The notes under the pieces: model-generated | Databases searched by the model: none | What the model saw: only the letters and a program-made list of their open reading frames with translations | Told to the model about the DNA's origin: nothing | Source: Pelagerythrobacter marinus | GTDB taxonomy: Bacteria; Pseudomonadota; Alphaproteobacteria; Sphingomonadales; Sphingomonadaceae | DNA: 64,000 bases | Assembly (NCBI RefSeq): GCF_009827515.1 | Contig: NZ_WTYO01000002.1 | Coordinates: 434,001 to 498,000 of the forward strand | Reading direction: 5' to 3' | Shown: positions 26,548 to 34,605 of the stretch, in pieces | Layout: every line of letters starts with the position of its first letter | How positions within the stretch are numbered: position 1 is the first letter of the stretch | Made by a program: the position numbers and the translations under genes

Positions 26548-26993
26548 CCCTGCCGGCATTTCCCGACGCCGCCCCGCTCGACGGGCTCCTCGGCGGGATA
26601 CTCATCGGGCTGGCAGCGGCGCTGATGCTGCTGGGGGCCGGGCGCATCGCCGGCGTTTCCGGCCTCGGCGCGCGCGCATTCGGCCTGAGCGATGGCGGGC
26701 CGCCGCGCAACGCGGCATGGGCCTTCATCACGGGGCTGCCGCTCGGCGCGTTCATCGTCGTGCTCGCCAGCGGCGGGATCGAGGCGCAGTTCACCGGCTT
26801 CGGCCCGATCCTCCTCGCCGGCGTTCTGGTGGGCCTGGGCACGCGCCTCGGCAGCGGGTGCACCAGCGGGCACGGGGTATGCGGGGTAAGCCGCCTGTCG
26901 CAGCGATCGATCGTCGCGACGCTGACCTTCATGGCGGCGGGTATTGCAACCGTGGCCCTGATGAACGCGATCGGCCTGGAGGTCCTGCCATGA
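26544..26993 (+). CDS. YeeE/YedE family transporter half, copy 1
   Basis: 149-aa membrane protein with four to five helices and the family motif GSGCTSGHGVCGVSRLS, whose cysteines line the thiosulfate path in TsuA/YeeE. Larger YeeE proteins combine two such halves; here the second half is the next gene. Overlaps both neighbours by 4 bp. Inferred to import thiosulfate or another small sulfur species. Confidence 0.85.
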   Translation: MTLPAFPDAAPLDGLLGGILIGLAAALMLLGAGRIAGVSGLGARAFGLSDGGPPRNAAWAFITGLPLGAFIVVLASGGIEAQFTGFGPILLAGVLVGLGTRLGSGCTSGHGVCGVSRLSQRSIVATLTFMAAGIATVALMNAIGLEVLP

Positions 26994-27409
26994 ACCGCAC
27001 GGCACTCGTCGCCGGCGCGTCCGGGCTCCTCTTTGGCGCAGGGCTGGCCATTGGCGGGATGACCAACCCGGCCCGCGTGCGCGGGTTTCTCGACGTGTTC
27101 GGCGACTGGGACCCGACGCTGGCCTTCGTCATCGGCGGTGCACTGATCGTCATGGCCCTGGCCTGGCCGATCCAGCGCCGGATGAGCGCGCCCCTCTTCA
27201 CCGGATCCTTCGCGCTCCCCGACAAGAGCGACCTGACGCCGCGGCTGGTTGCAGGATCGGCGCTGTTCGGCGTCGGATGGGGCATTGCCGGCCTTTGCCC
27301 CGGCCCCGGCTTTGCCGCCCTGGCGATCGAGCCTGCCAAGGCCGCGGCGTTCGTCGCCGCGATGCTGGCCGGGATGGTCCTGGCGCGGCTGGTCGCCGGC
27401 AGGCGCTAG
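26990..27409 (+). CDS. YeeE/YedE family transporter half, copy 2
   Basis: 139 aa, starting in an ATGA overlap with copy 1. Membrane helices carry GLLFGAGLAIGGMTNPARVRGFLD and GVGWGIAGLCPGPG, the paired signature of the second YeeE half, with Cys in GLCPGP. Expected to assemble with copy 1. The pair directly follows the MBL protein, as in sulfide-responsive operons of other proteobacteria. Confidence 0.85.
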   Translation: MNRTALVAGASGLLFGAGLAIGGMTNPARVRGFLDVFGDWDPTLAFVIGGALIVMALAWPIQRRMSAPLFTGSFALPDKSDLTPRLVAGSALFGVGWGIAGLCPGPGFAALAIEPAKAAAFVAAMLAGMVLARLVAGRR

Positions 27410-27424
27410 CCCGGCGACCGGACA

Positions 27425-29197
27425 GTGCCCGAGGCCGCCCCGAAGCTCGCCCGCTACCTGCCGATCCTCGAATGGGCGCGGACCTACGACCGCTCGGTCC
27501 TTGCCAGCGACCTGGTCGCCGCGGTCATCGTCACCATCATGCTCATCCCGCAGAGTCTCGCCTACGCGCTGCTCGCGGGCCTTCCGCCGATCGTCGGGCT
27601 CTACGCCTCGATCCTGCCGCTGGTGGCTTACGCGGTCCTCGGGACCAGCCGGACGCTGGCCGTCGGCCCGGTCGCCGTCCTGTCCCTGATGACGGCGTCC
27701 GCCGCGGGGGCCGTCGCGGCCCCCGGCACGGCAGAATACCTGGAAGCGGCCGTTACGCTCGCGGCCCTGTCGGGGATAATGCTGACCGTTCTGGGCCTGC
27801 TGCGGCTCGGGTTTCTGGCCAATCTCCTCTCGCATCCCGTCATCAGCGGTTTCATCACCGCCAGCGGCGTCCTCATCGCGACCAGCCAGGTCAAGCATAT
27901 CGTCGGAATCGAGGCCGGGGGCGACAACTGGCCCGCCATGCTCGGTTCGCTCGCAATGTCGCTCGGCGCGGCGAACCCCTGGACGATCGCCATCGGCGTG
28001 CCCGCGCTGATCTTCCTGTTCTGGGTCCGCAGCGGCTTCGGGCGGGCGCTGACGGCGCTCGGCCTGCCGCCCCGCGCGGCCGACATCGTGGCCAAGGGCG
28101 GACCGGTCATCGCGGTCGTGCTGACGATCCTCGCCGCGAGCCTGCTGGAACTCGGCGCGAAGGGGGTCGATCTGGTCGGCGCCATCCCATCCGGTCTGCC
28201 CCCTTTCGCCGTGCCTTCGGCCGATCTTTCGCTGATCGAACGGCTCTGGGTTCCGGCGCTGCTGATCTCGATCATCGGTTTCGTCGAAAGCGTCTCCGTC
28301 GCCCAGACGCTCGCCGCAAAACGGCGCCAGCGCATCTCCCCCGACCAGGAACTGGTCGGCCTCGGCGCGGCGAACGTCGCCAGCGCCTTTTCGGGCGGGT
28401 ACCCGGTGACCGGCGGCTTCGCCCGTTCGGCAGTCAATTTCGACGCCGGCGCGCGGACCCCCGCCGCGGGCGCGTTTACCGCCGGGGGGATTGCGCTCGC
28501 ATCGCTGTTCCTCACGCCGCTGCTGTCGTCCCTGCCCGTCGCTACCCTCGCAGCGACGATCATCGTGGCGGTGCTCAGCCTCGTCGACCTGAAGACCCCG
28601 GCCCAGCTATGGCGCTATTCCAAGGCCGATTTCGCCGCCCACCTGGCGACGATCGCCATCACCCTCCTCGCCGGCGTGGAAATGGGCGTCATCGCCGGCG
28701 TCACCGTCGGTCTTCTGCTCTATCTCTGGCGGGCATCGCGGCCCCACGCGGCGATCGTCGGCCGCGTTCCGGAAACCGAGCATTTCCGCAATGTCGAACG
28801 GCATTCGGTGTTTACCGTGCCGCACGTCCTCTCGATCCGCATCGACGAGAGCCTCACCTACCTCAATGCCCGCTGGCTGGAGGAATACGTGCTCGAGCGC
28901 GTCGCCGACCAGCCGGAAGTTCGCCACGTGATCCTGATGGCCAGCGCGGTGAACGAGATCGATGCCTCCGGGCTGGAAAGCCTCGAGGCGATCAATCACC
29001 GGCTCGGCGACGCCGGGATCGGCCTCCACCTCTCTGAGGTGAAGGGCCCGGTGATGGACCGCCTCGAGCGGACCGATTTCCTCGAAGAACTCAACGGCCG
29101 CGTCTACCTGTCGCAGAACCGCGCATTCCGCGAGCTTGCGCGCGACGACGGCAGCGGGTCCGCCGAACCCGACGACATGGCACGGGGCCTCATCTAA
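27425..29197 (+). CDS. SulP family sulfate permease with STAS domain
   Basis: 590 aa from GTG 27425, 15 bp after the YeeE pair. N-terminal transport domain of about 430 residues (SDLVAAVIVTIMLIPQSLAYALLAGLPP, then TSRTLAVGPVAVLSLM), the conserved NVASAFSGGYPVTGGFARSAVN segment, and a C-terminal cytoplasmic STAS domain (SIRIDESLTYLNA, VNEIDASGLESLEAI). SulP proteins move sulfate, bicarbonate or other anions; in this cluster export or exchange of sulfate or sulfite produced by persulfide oxidation is plausible, but substrate and direction are inferred. Confidence 0.88.
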   Translation: MPEAAPKLARYLPILEWARTYDRSVLASDLVAAVIVTIMLIPQSLAYALLAGLPPIVGLYASILPLVAYAVLGTSRTLAVGPVAVLSLMTASAAGAVAAPGTAEYLEAAVTLAALSGIMLTVLGLLRLGFLANLLSHPVISGFITASGVLIATSQVKHIVGIEAGGDNWPAMLGSLAMSLGAANPWTIAIGVPALIFLFWVRSGFGRALTALGLPPRAADIVAKGGPVIAVVLTILAASLLELGAKGVDLVGAIPSGLPPFAVPSADLSLIERLWVPALLISIIGFVESVSVAQTLAAKRRQRISPDQELVGLGAANVASAFSGGYPVTGGFARSAVNFDAGARTPAAGAFTAGGIALASLFLTPLLSSLPVATLAATIIVAVLSLVDLKTPAQLWRYSKADFAAHLATIAITLLAGVEMGVIAGVTVGLLLYLWRASRPHAAIVGRVPETEHFRNVERHSVFTVPHVLSIRIDESLTYLNARWLEEYVLERVADQPEVRHVILMASAVNEIDASGLESLEAINHRLGDAGIGLHLSEVKGPVMDRLERTDFLEELNGRVYLSQNRAFRELARDDGSGSAEPDDMARGLI

Positions 29198-29255
29198 CCT
29201 CGCGATCCAAGGAACCGCGCCCGCCCGGCCGGCATTGATCGGGCAGGAGGCGACC

Positions 29256-30608
29256 ATGCTTGTCGAGAAGATCAAGACCCCCGGCCTTTCGCATCTTTCC
29301 TATATCCTCGGCGCCGGGGGCGAGGCCGCGGTCATCGATCCGCGCAGGGATTGCGAAGTCTATCTCGAGACGGCCCGCCGCGAAGGCCTGCGGATCACGC
29401 GTGTCTTCGAAACCCATCGCAACGAAGACTTCGTTTCCGGTGCGCCCCATCTCGCCGCGATGACCGGGGCCGAGGTGTTTCACGGCCCGAACGCCGACGG
29501 AGAGGTCGTCTACGCGAAGACGACGCGCGAGGGCGATTGCCATGCGATCGGGCAGCTCGAAATCCGCGTCCTCGAAACACCGGGGCACACGTTCGACCAC
29601 CTCGCCTATGCGACCTTCGACCGCGAATATCCCGAAACGGCCGTCGGCGTATTCACCGGCGATGCGCTGTTCGTGGGCGAGGTCGGTCGGACCGATTTCT
29701 ATCCAGACCGCAAGCGCGAAGTCGCCGGCCTCCTGTTCGATTCGCTCCGCAAGATCTGCGAGTTGGGCGACCAGGCGATCGTCTATCCCGCGCATGGCGC
29801 AGGATCGGTCTGCGGCTCGGCCATGGCCGATCGCGAGTTTTCGACCCTGGGCCACGAGCGTCGCAACAACCCGATGCTCCAGATCGCCGATCGCGAGGAA
29901 TTCATCGACCGCAAGGTGGGCGAGAACCACTACCAGCCGCCCTATTTCCGCCTGATGGAACGGTTGAACCTGGTAGGCGGCGACCCGGCGCCGCGCGTGA
30001 TCGCGCCGCAGCCGATGGCCCTCGACCAGCTGTCGTCCTGCGGCGCCGACAGGATCGTCGATATCCGCGAGCCGCTGGCCTATGCCGCGGGCCACCTGCC
30101 GGGGACGATCAACCTGCCAGTGGACATGATCCCGGCCTTCGCGGGCTGGTTCATCGGCGAAGACGACACGATCGCGCTCGTGGCGTCGTCGCAGGGCCAG
30201 CTGGCGACGGCGATGGAGCACCTCGTCCGGATCGCGCTCGACGATGTCGTCGGCGGCTACGTCGGCGTCGTTCCCGCGGCAGCCTCGGGCAAGGCCATGC
30301 GCTCGATCCCGATGATCGGCACCGCCGAAGTGGAACGCCGCCTGGCGACAGGCCGCGACGGCTGGACCCTGCTCGACGTGCGCGACGCGGACGAACGGCA
30401 GTCGGCGGCGATCGAGGGCTCGCAGCATATCTATGTCGGCCAGCTCAACGAGAGGTGGAAAGACCTCGACCCCGCCCGGCACTACACGCTGATGTGCGCA
30501 AGCGGGATGCGCGCAACCGTCGCAGCGGGATGGCTCGATGCGCACGGCTTCGACCGGCTCGATGTCTATCTCGGATCGATGGGCGCCTGGCAGGCGGAAC
30601 ATGGCTGA
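29256..30608 (+). CDS. MBL-fold protein fused to two rhodanese domains, variant metal motif
   Basis: 450 aa; AGGAGG lies five bases before the ATG. Residues 1-250 form a metallo-beta-lactamase fold, but the usual THxHxDH is THRNEDFVSGA, so several metal ligands are replaced; later ligands remain (PGHTFDH, FTGDALFVGEVGRTD, YPAHGAGS). Two rhodanese domains follow. The first (about 265-355) has ASSQGQ in place of an active-site Cys loop; the second has MCASGMRA with the catalytic Cys. Related fusions (CstB-like) handle persulfides. It is the last gene of the sulfur cluster. Confidence 0.85.
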   Translation: MLVEKIKTPGLSHLSYILGAGGEAAVIDPRRDCEVYLETARREGLRITRVFETHRNEDFVSGAPHLAAMTGAEVFHGPNADGEVVYAKTTREGDCHAIGQLEIRVLETPGHTFDHLAYATFDREYPETAVGVFTGDALFVGEVGRTDFYPDRKREVAGLLFDSLRKICELGDQAIVYPAHGAGSVCGSAMADREFSTLGHERRNNPMLQIADREEFIDRKVGENHYQPPYFRLMERLNLVGGDPAPRVIAPQPMALDQLSSCGADRIVDIREPLAYAAGHLPGTINLPVDMIPAFAGWFIGEDDTIALVASSQGQLATAMEHLVRIALDDVVGGYVGVVPAAASGKAMRSIPMIGTAEVERRLATGRDGWTLLDVRDADERQSAAIEGSQHIYVGQLNERWKDLDPARHYTLMCASGMRATVAAGWLDAHGFDRLDVYLGSMGAWQAEHG

Positions 30609-30671
30609 AAACCCACGGCGACGACGCCAGACGCGCGGCAGGGCCAGAAACCGATCACGATTCGACGAGAA

Positions 30672-30748
30672 TGGTAGCGGAGGAGGGACTCGAACCCCCG
30701 ACACGCGGATTATGATTCCGCTGCTCTAACCACCTGAGCTACTCCGCC
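30672..30748 (-). tRNA. tRNA-Met (anticodon CAT)
   Basis: 77 nt including encoded CCA. The acceptor GGCGGAG pairs with CTCCGCT (one G-T at the first pair); the D arm is GCTCAGGTGGTTAGAGC; the anticodon stem GCGGA/TCCGC encloses ATCATAA, giving CAT; the T arm is GGGGG/TTCGAGT/CCCTC. Elongator Met is favoured by the acceptor sequence; a lysidine-modified tRNA-Ile2 also has CAT and is the alternative. Confidence 0.93.
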
Positions 30749-30812
30749 CCATCGGGCTTGCCGGCCGCGGAGCGAGCTCGGCGTGGCCCCGCCGCAGCGG
30801 GGACAGGCGGCG

Positions 30813-30841
30813 CATTTAGGGCCGGGGCCGCGCCGGGTCAA
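30813..30841 (-). promoter_or_regulatory. Promoter of tRNA-Met
   Basis: On the minus strand, TTGACC (30836-30841) and TAAATG (30813-30818) are separated by 17 bp and lie about 65-93 bp before the tRNA 5' end, overlapping the end of the upstream 2H phosphoesterase gene. No other promoter-like pair is seen before the tRNA. Confidence 0.45.
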
Positions 30842-31356
30842 CCTCGCTTTTTGCCGCGGAACGCCCACCGTTGCACCGGGGCCCAGGGGCCGCCTTCGTA
30901 ACGGTGGAGCACGAGGCCGGCGAAGCGAAAATCGCGCGGCACGACCTCGGCCGCGAGGCGCGCCTGGAGCTCGCGCGCCTCGCGGGCCGGGACCTTGTTC
31001 TGCACGGTAACGTGGAGGCGCGGCACCTGCTGGTCCTGCATGCTCAGCAAGCCGTGGAACTGGTCGGCCAGGTCGTCGCGCAGATCGAGCATCTCCGGGC
31101 TGGCTATGCCAAGGGCGGTTCCCCTGCCCAGCGGCATGACGCCTTCGAGACGCGCCGCGACCGGCGATGTCTGTCCCGCGGCGGCTGCCAGGCGGCTGCG
31201 GATCTCCGGTTCGGTGCCCGGCGGCAACGCGTGGAACAGGGTCACATGCGCTTCGAGGAAATTGCGCTCGGGCGGAAAATGCATGGTCCGCAGGCGTGTC
31301 GCCCAGCGGTGGAGATCGGCCGGCAGCTCGGCCGTGACGATCAGCGCGCCGCTCAC
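30838..31356 (-). CDS. 2H phosphoesterase / 2'-5' RNA ligase-like protein
   Basis: 172 aa. Starts at GTG 31356, overlapping the mltG stop by 4 bp (GTGA). The two HxT/S-type catalytic motifs are EAHVTLFHALP (near residue 37) and PRLHVTVQNKV (near 120), characteristic of the LigT/2H superfamily that acts on cyclic phosphodiesters of RNA or nucleotides. Last gene of the fabF-mltG run; the biological substrate is unknown. Confidence 0.82.
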   Translation of the reverse strand: MSGALIVTAELPADLHRWATRLRTMHFPPERNFLEAHVTLFHALPPGTEPEIRSRLAAAAGQTSPVAARLEGVMPLGRGTALGIASPEMLDLRDDLADQFHGLLSMQDQQVPRLHVTVQNKVPAREARELQARLAAEVVPRDFRFAGLVLHRYEGGPWAPVQRWAFRGKKRG

Positions 31357-32324
31357 ATCTCTCCGCGCTCGCGGCGCAGTTCGAACCACTTGTCGACCGC
31401 GTCCTGGTGCGCGGCATAGTCGGCGTTGAACACGTGCCCACCGGTGCCGTCGGCAACCATGTAGAGCGCGTCGGTTTCGGCCGGGTCGAGCACGGCGGCA
31501 ATGCTTTCGCGGCCTGGGTTGGTGATCGGCCCCTTGGGCAGCCCGGCCATCGAATAGGTATTGTAATCGTTGACCGCGGCGATCTCCGACTGGCGAATGC
31601 GGCGCCCCAGCGGCTTGCCCCGGGTGATCGGATAGATGATCGTCGGGTCCGCCTGGAGATACATCCCCTGTTTCAGCCGGTTCGAATAGAGACCGGCGAC
31701 CATTCGCCTTTCGCTGGGCAGCGCGGTTTCCTTCTCGACGATCGAGGCGAGGACGACCGCTTCCTCCACGCTGTCGACCGCGATGTCGGCCGCGCGTCTC
31801 GGCCATGCCTCGGCCAGGTAACTGCGCATGGCGGCCTGCATCCGCGCGAGCACGGCGGTGCGCGCCTCCCCCCGCTCGAAGTCGTAAGTGTCGGGCAGGA
31901 CCGAACCTTCCTCCGGCACCGGGATCTCCCCGGTCAGGAGAGGCTCCGCCATCAGCTTCGCGTGCACCAGGACCGACGGCGTGCCTTCGGGGATCGTGAT
32001 GAAGCGCCGGATCACGTCGCCGTGCTGGAACGTCTCGAGAATGCCGCCCAGGCCGATTCCGGCCGGCAGCATGAACTCCCCGGCCTGGATCGGGTCCGAC
32101 CCGCCGATCAGCTTGGCCCGCAGCAGGAAACCGTCGGCCGAAGAGATCAGCCCTTCGTCTTCCAGCTTGTGCGCGACCGCCGTCAGCGTCGAGCCCGAAG
32201 GCACGATGAAGGCCGTGTCCCGCTGCACCTCGGCCGAACCGAACGCGAAGCGGGCGCCGACAACCACCGCCAGCAGCGCAAGGGCGCCGAGCACCCCGAT
32301 CGCCAGCCAGCCCTTGCGGCGCAT
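31353..32324 (-). CDS. mltG: Endolytic murein transglycosylase MltG
   Basis: 323 aa with one N-terminal membrane anchor (residues 5-25). LysM-like region near 35-85 (FIVPSGSTLTAVAHKL) and the YceG catalytic domain; the catalytic Glu is E197 in ASIVEKETALPSERRMVAGLYSNRL, and the typical YNTYSMAGLPKGPITNPG is near the C-terminus. It cuts nascent glycan strands in the periplasm and sets their length. It lies one base from fabF in the acpP-fabF-mltG order common in alphaproteobacteria. Confidence 0.95.
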   Translation of the reverse strand: MRRKGWLAIGVLGALALLAVVVGARFAFGSAEVQRDTAFIVPSGSTLTAVAHKLEDEGLISSADGFLLRAKLIGGSDPIQAGEFMLPAGIGLGGILETFQHGDVIRRFITIPEGTPSVLVHAKLMAEPLLTGEIPVPEEGSVLPDTYDFERGEARTAVLARMQAAMRSYLAEAWPRRAADIAVDSVEEAVVLASIVEKETALPSERRMVAGLYSNRLKQGMYLQADPTIIYPITRGKPLGRRIRQSEIAAVNDYNTYSMAGLPKGPITNPGRESIAAVLDPAETDALYMVADGTGGHVFNADYAAHQDAVDKWFELRRERGEM

Positions 32325-32325
32325 G

Positions 32326-33585
32326 TCAGTCGACCTTCTTCATCACCAGGCTGGCATTGGTGCCGCCGAAGCCGAAGCTGTTGTTGAGCACGGCCCCGAC
32401 CTCGCGCTTGCGCGCCGTGTGCGGCACGAGGTCCACGCCCTCGGTCCCCTCGTCCGGGTTGTCGAGGTTGAGCGTGGGCGGAACGATCTGGTCGCGAATG
32501 GCCAGGATGCAGAAAATGCTCTCCACCGCGCCTGCACCGCCCAGGAGGTGACCGATGGCCGACTTGGTGCTCGACATCGATGCCCCGCCGAGATCTTCGC
32601 CGAGGACGCGCTTGACCGCGCCGAGTTCGATCGTGTCGGCCATCGTCGAGGTACCGTGCGCGTTGACGTAATCGATGTCCGCCGGCTGCAGCCCGGCCTT
32701 GTCGATCGCCATGCGCATGGCCAGCTCCGCGCCCTTGCCTTCGGGGTGCGGAGCGGTGACGTGATAGGCATCGCCCGAGAGGCCGTAGCCGACCACCTCG
32801 GCGTAGATCTTCGCCCCGCGCGCCTTTGCGTGCTCGTATTCCTCGAGCACGACGACGCCCGCGCCCTCGCCCATGACGAAGCCGTCACGGTCGCGGTCGT
32901 AGGGGCGGCTCGCCGCCTCGGGCCGGTCGTTCATGCTCATGTTCAGTGCGCGCGCCTGGGCGAAGCCGGCCACGCCGAGCGGGTTGATCGTCGATTCCGC
33001 GCCGCCCGCCAGCATGACGTCGGCATCGCCATCGCGGATCATCCGCGCGGCATCGCCGATCGAGTGGGCACCGGTCGAACAGGCCGTCACCACCGCGTGG
33101 TTGGGGCCCATCAGGCCGTACTTGATCGACACCTGCCCGCTGATCAGGTTGATCAGCCGGCCGTGCACGAAGTGCGGCGAGACCCGGCCCGGCCCGCGTT
33201 CGCTGAGGACGATGGATTCGCTCTCGATCCCCGGCAGGCCGCCGATCCCCGAACCGATCGAGACGCCGGTGCGCTGCTTCAGCGCCTCGTCCATCTCGTC
33301 CAGCCCGGCATCTTCGAGGGCCTGGCCCGCGGCGTCGATGCCATAGACGATGAAGGGATCGACCTGGCGCTGGATCTTGTGATCGACGCGCTTGTCGGGG
33401 TCGAAGCCCCACTCGTGATCCCTGGACTTCACCTCGCACGCGATCGTGCACTTCTGGTTGCTGGCATCGAAGCGGGTGATCGTGCCCGCCCCGCTTTTCC
33501 CCGCGATCAGGTTGGTCCAGGTCGTCTCGACATCACCGCCCAGCGGGGTGACGAGACCCAGTCCGGTTACGACCACACGGCGCAT
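32326..33585 (-). CDS. fabF: 3-Oxoacyl-ACP synthase II FabF
   Basis: 419 aa from ATG 33585, six bases after GGAG (ATG 33591 is an alternative). Condenses malonyl-ACP with acyl-ACP in fatty acid elongation. Catalytic triad: Cys169 in VTACSTGAHS, His310 in NAHGTSTMADT and His346 in SAIGHLLGGAGA, with Lys341 conserved. Downstream of acpP by about 170 bp and upstream of mltG. Confidence 0.95.
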   Translation of the reverse strand: MRRVVVTGLGLVTPLGGDVETTWTNLIAGKSGAGTITRFDASNQKCTIACEVKSRDHEWGFDPDKRVDHKIQRQVDPFIVYGIDAAGQALEDAGLDEMDEALKQRTGVSIGSGIGGLPGIESESIVLSERGPGRVSPHFVHGRLINLISGQVSIKYGLMGPNHAVVTACSTGAHSIGDAARMIRDGDADVMLAGGAESTINPLGVAGFAQARALNMSMNDRPEAASRPYDRDRDGFVMGEGAGVVVLEEYEHAKARGAKIYAEVVGYGLSGDAYHVTAPHPEGKGAELAMRMAIDKAGLQPADIDYVNAHGTSTMADTIELGAVKRVLGEDLGGASMSSTKSAIGHLLGGAGAVESIFCILAIRDQIVPPTLNLDNPDEGTEGVDLVPHTARKREVGAVLNNSFGFGGTNASLVMKKVD

Positions 33586-33659
33586 CTGCATCTCCGAATA
33601 TTCGAGTGTTCCCGCCAGATAGAGCAACAGGCCCAACCCGCCGGGGCTGAGCCTGCTCG

Positions 33660-33678
33660 TTCCCGCCTGTCGCGGGAA
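33660..33678. other. Hairpin between acpP and fabF
   Basis: TTCCCGC and GCGGGAA (7 bp) surround a 5-base loop in the 171-bp acpP-fabF gap. It could partly terminate or stabilise transcripts, raising acpP over fabF. No T-tract follows. Confidence 0.35.
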
Positions 33679-33756
33679 ACCGATTCTCTCCGCCGCCACC
33701 TTCCGGCCGGCGATGCCGCCCGGGGAAAGGCCGGCGAAAGCGAACCTCCCGCCGGC

Positions 33757-33993
33757 TTAGCCTTTGTGTTCTTCGATGTACTTCGTCGCGTCGCCGACGG
33801 TGGTGATCTTCTCGGCCGCGTCGTCCGGGATTTCCACGCCGAACTCTTCTTCGAAAGCCATCACCAGCTCGACGATGTCGAGGCTGTCTGCGCCCAGGTC
33901 GTCGATGAAGCTTGCATCCTGCGTGACCTTGTCGGCCTCGACGCCCAGGTGCTCGACAACGATCTTCTGCACGCGGTCGGCGGTATCGCTCAT
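33757..33993 (-). CDS. acpP: Acyl carrier protein AcpP
   Basis: 78-aa acidic four-helix protein; Ser37 in [14 protein letters not shown] is the phosphopantetheine site. Carries acyl chains for fatty acid and lipid A synthesis. AAGAGGG precedes the ATG. Length and sequence are fully typical. Confidence 0.97.
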   Translation of the reverse strand: MSDTADRVQKIVVEHLGVEADKVTQDASFIDDLGADSLDIVELVMAFEEEFGVEIPDDAAEKITTVGDATKYIEEHKG

Positions 33994-34032
33994 GTTATGC
34001 CCTCTTGGATTGGGGGTTAGGAATTGGCTTTC

Positions 34033-34061
34033 GCCCTAATGAACGCCGGACCCGCTGGCAA
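34033..34061 (-). promoter_or_regulatory. Candidate acpP promoter
   Basis: Minus-strand TTGCCA (34056-34061) and TAGGGC (34033-34038) are 17 bp apart, about 40 bp before the acpP start. The -35 hexamer is the same as that of two tRNA promoters in this window; the -10 is weak. Confidence 0.35.
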
Positions 34062-34106
34062 GTGCCTGACATGCAAACACATGGCCGGGGCCGGGTTTGC
34101 GCTGTT

Positions 34107-34595
34107 CTACAACGGAATCGCCGCCGCGGGTGTCACGATGATGACAACGCGCCGGTTCTGGCTGCGGCCTTCCTCGGTATCGTTGCTCTCGATCGGATCG
34201 CTCTCGCCCAGGCCCAGGACCTGCATGGCCCCCGCGTCCATCCCGCCCGCGGCCAGCGCGCGCATGACGGTTTCGGCGCGGTCCTGCGACAGGGCCCGGT
34301 TATAGGCCTCCTCGCCCACGGAATCGGTGTGCCCTTCGATCCGCGCGCCCAGGATGCCGACGCCCGACAGGGCGGCCGCCATCTCTCCCAGCGCGACCCG
34401 CCGCTCGGGCACGAGATCCGAGCTGTCGAATTCGAACAGCAGCCGGTCCGGCAGGCCCAGCAGGTACCGGTCGCCTTCGCGGGTAAAGCCGGCCCGCTCC
34501 AGCGCCGCGACCTGGCTGGCGGTGTAGGGATCGGCCGGCACCGTCTGGCAGGCCGCCAGCAGCGCCAGGGCGGCCGCCACGAACAGCGCGCGCAC
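34107..34595 (-). CDS. yfiB: YfiB-like OmpA-family lipoprotein
   Basis: 162 aa from GTG 34595, which gives a compact lipoprotein signal (MRALFVAAALALLAAC); an ATG at 34637 would overlap the upstream gene by 32 bp. The C-terminal OmpA peptidoglycan-binding domain is clear: FEFDSSDLVPE, EGHTDSVGEEAYNRALSQDRA and a final RSQNRRVVI. In Pseudomonas, YfiB titrates YfiR under envelope stress and so frees the cyclase YfiN. Gene order here (yfiR-yfiN-yfiB) is the same. Confidence 0.85.
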   Translation of the reverse strand: MRALFVAAALALLAACQTVPADPYTASQVAALERAGFTREGDRYLLGLPDRLLFEFDSSDLVPERRVALGEMAAALSGVGILGARIEGHTDSVGEEAYNRALSQDRAETVMRALAAGGMDAGAMQVLGLGESDPIESNDTEEGRSQNRRVVIIVTPAAAIPL

Positions 34596-34605
34596 GCCGC
34601 CGATG

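Noticed and set aside
30672-30748. tRNA-Ile2 (lysidine CAT) instead of tRNA-Met
   Set aside because: The acceptor sequence GGCGGAG fits elongator Met better, but a covariance-model or TilS-identity check would be needed to be certain.
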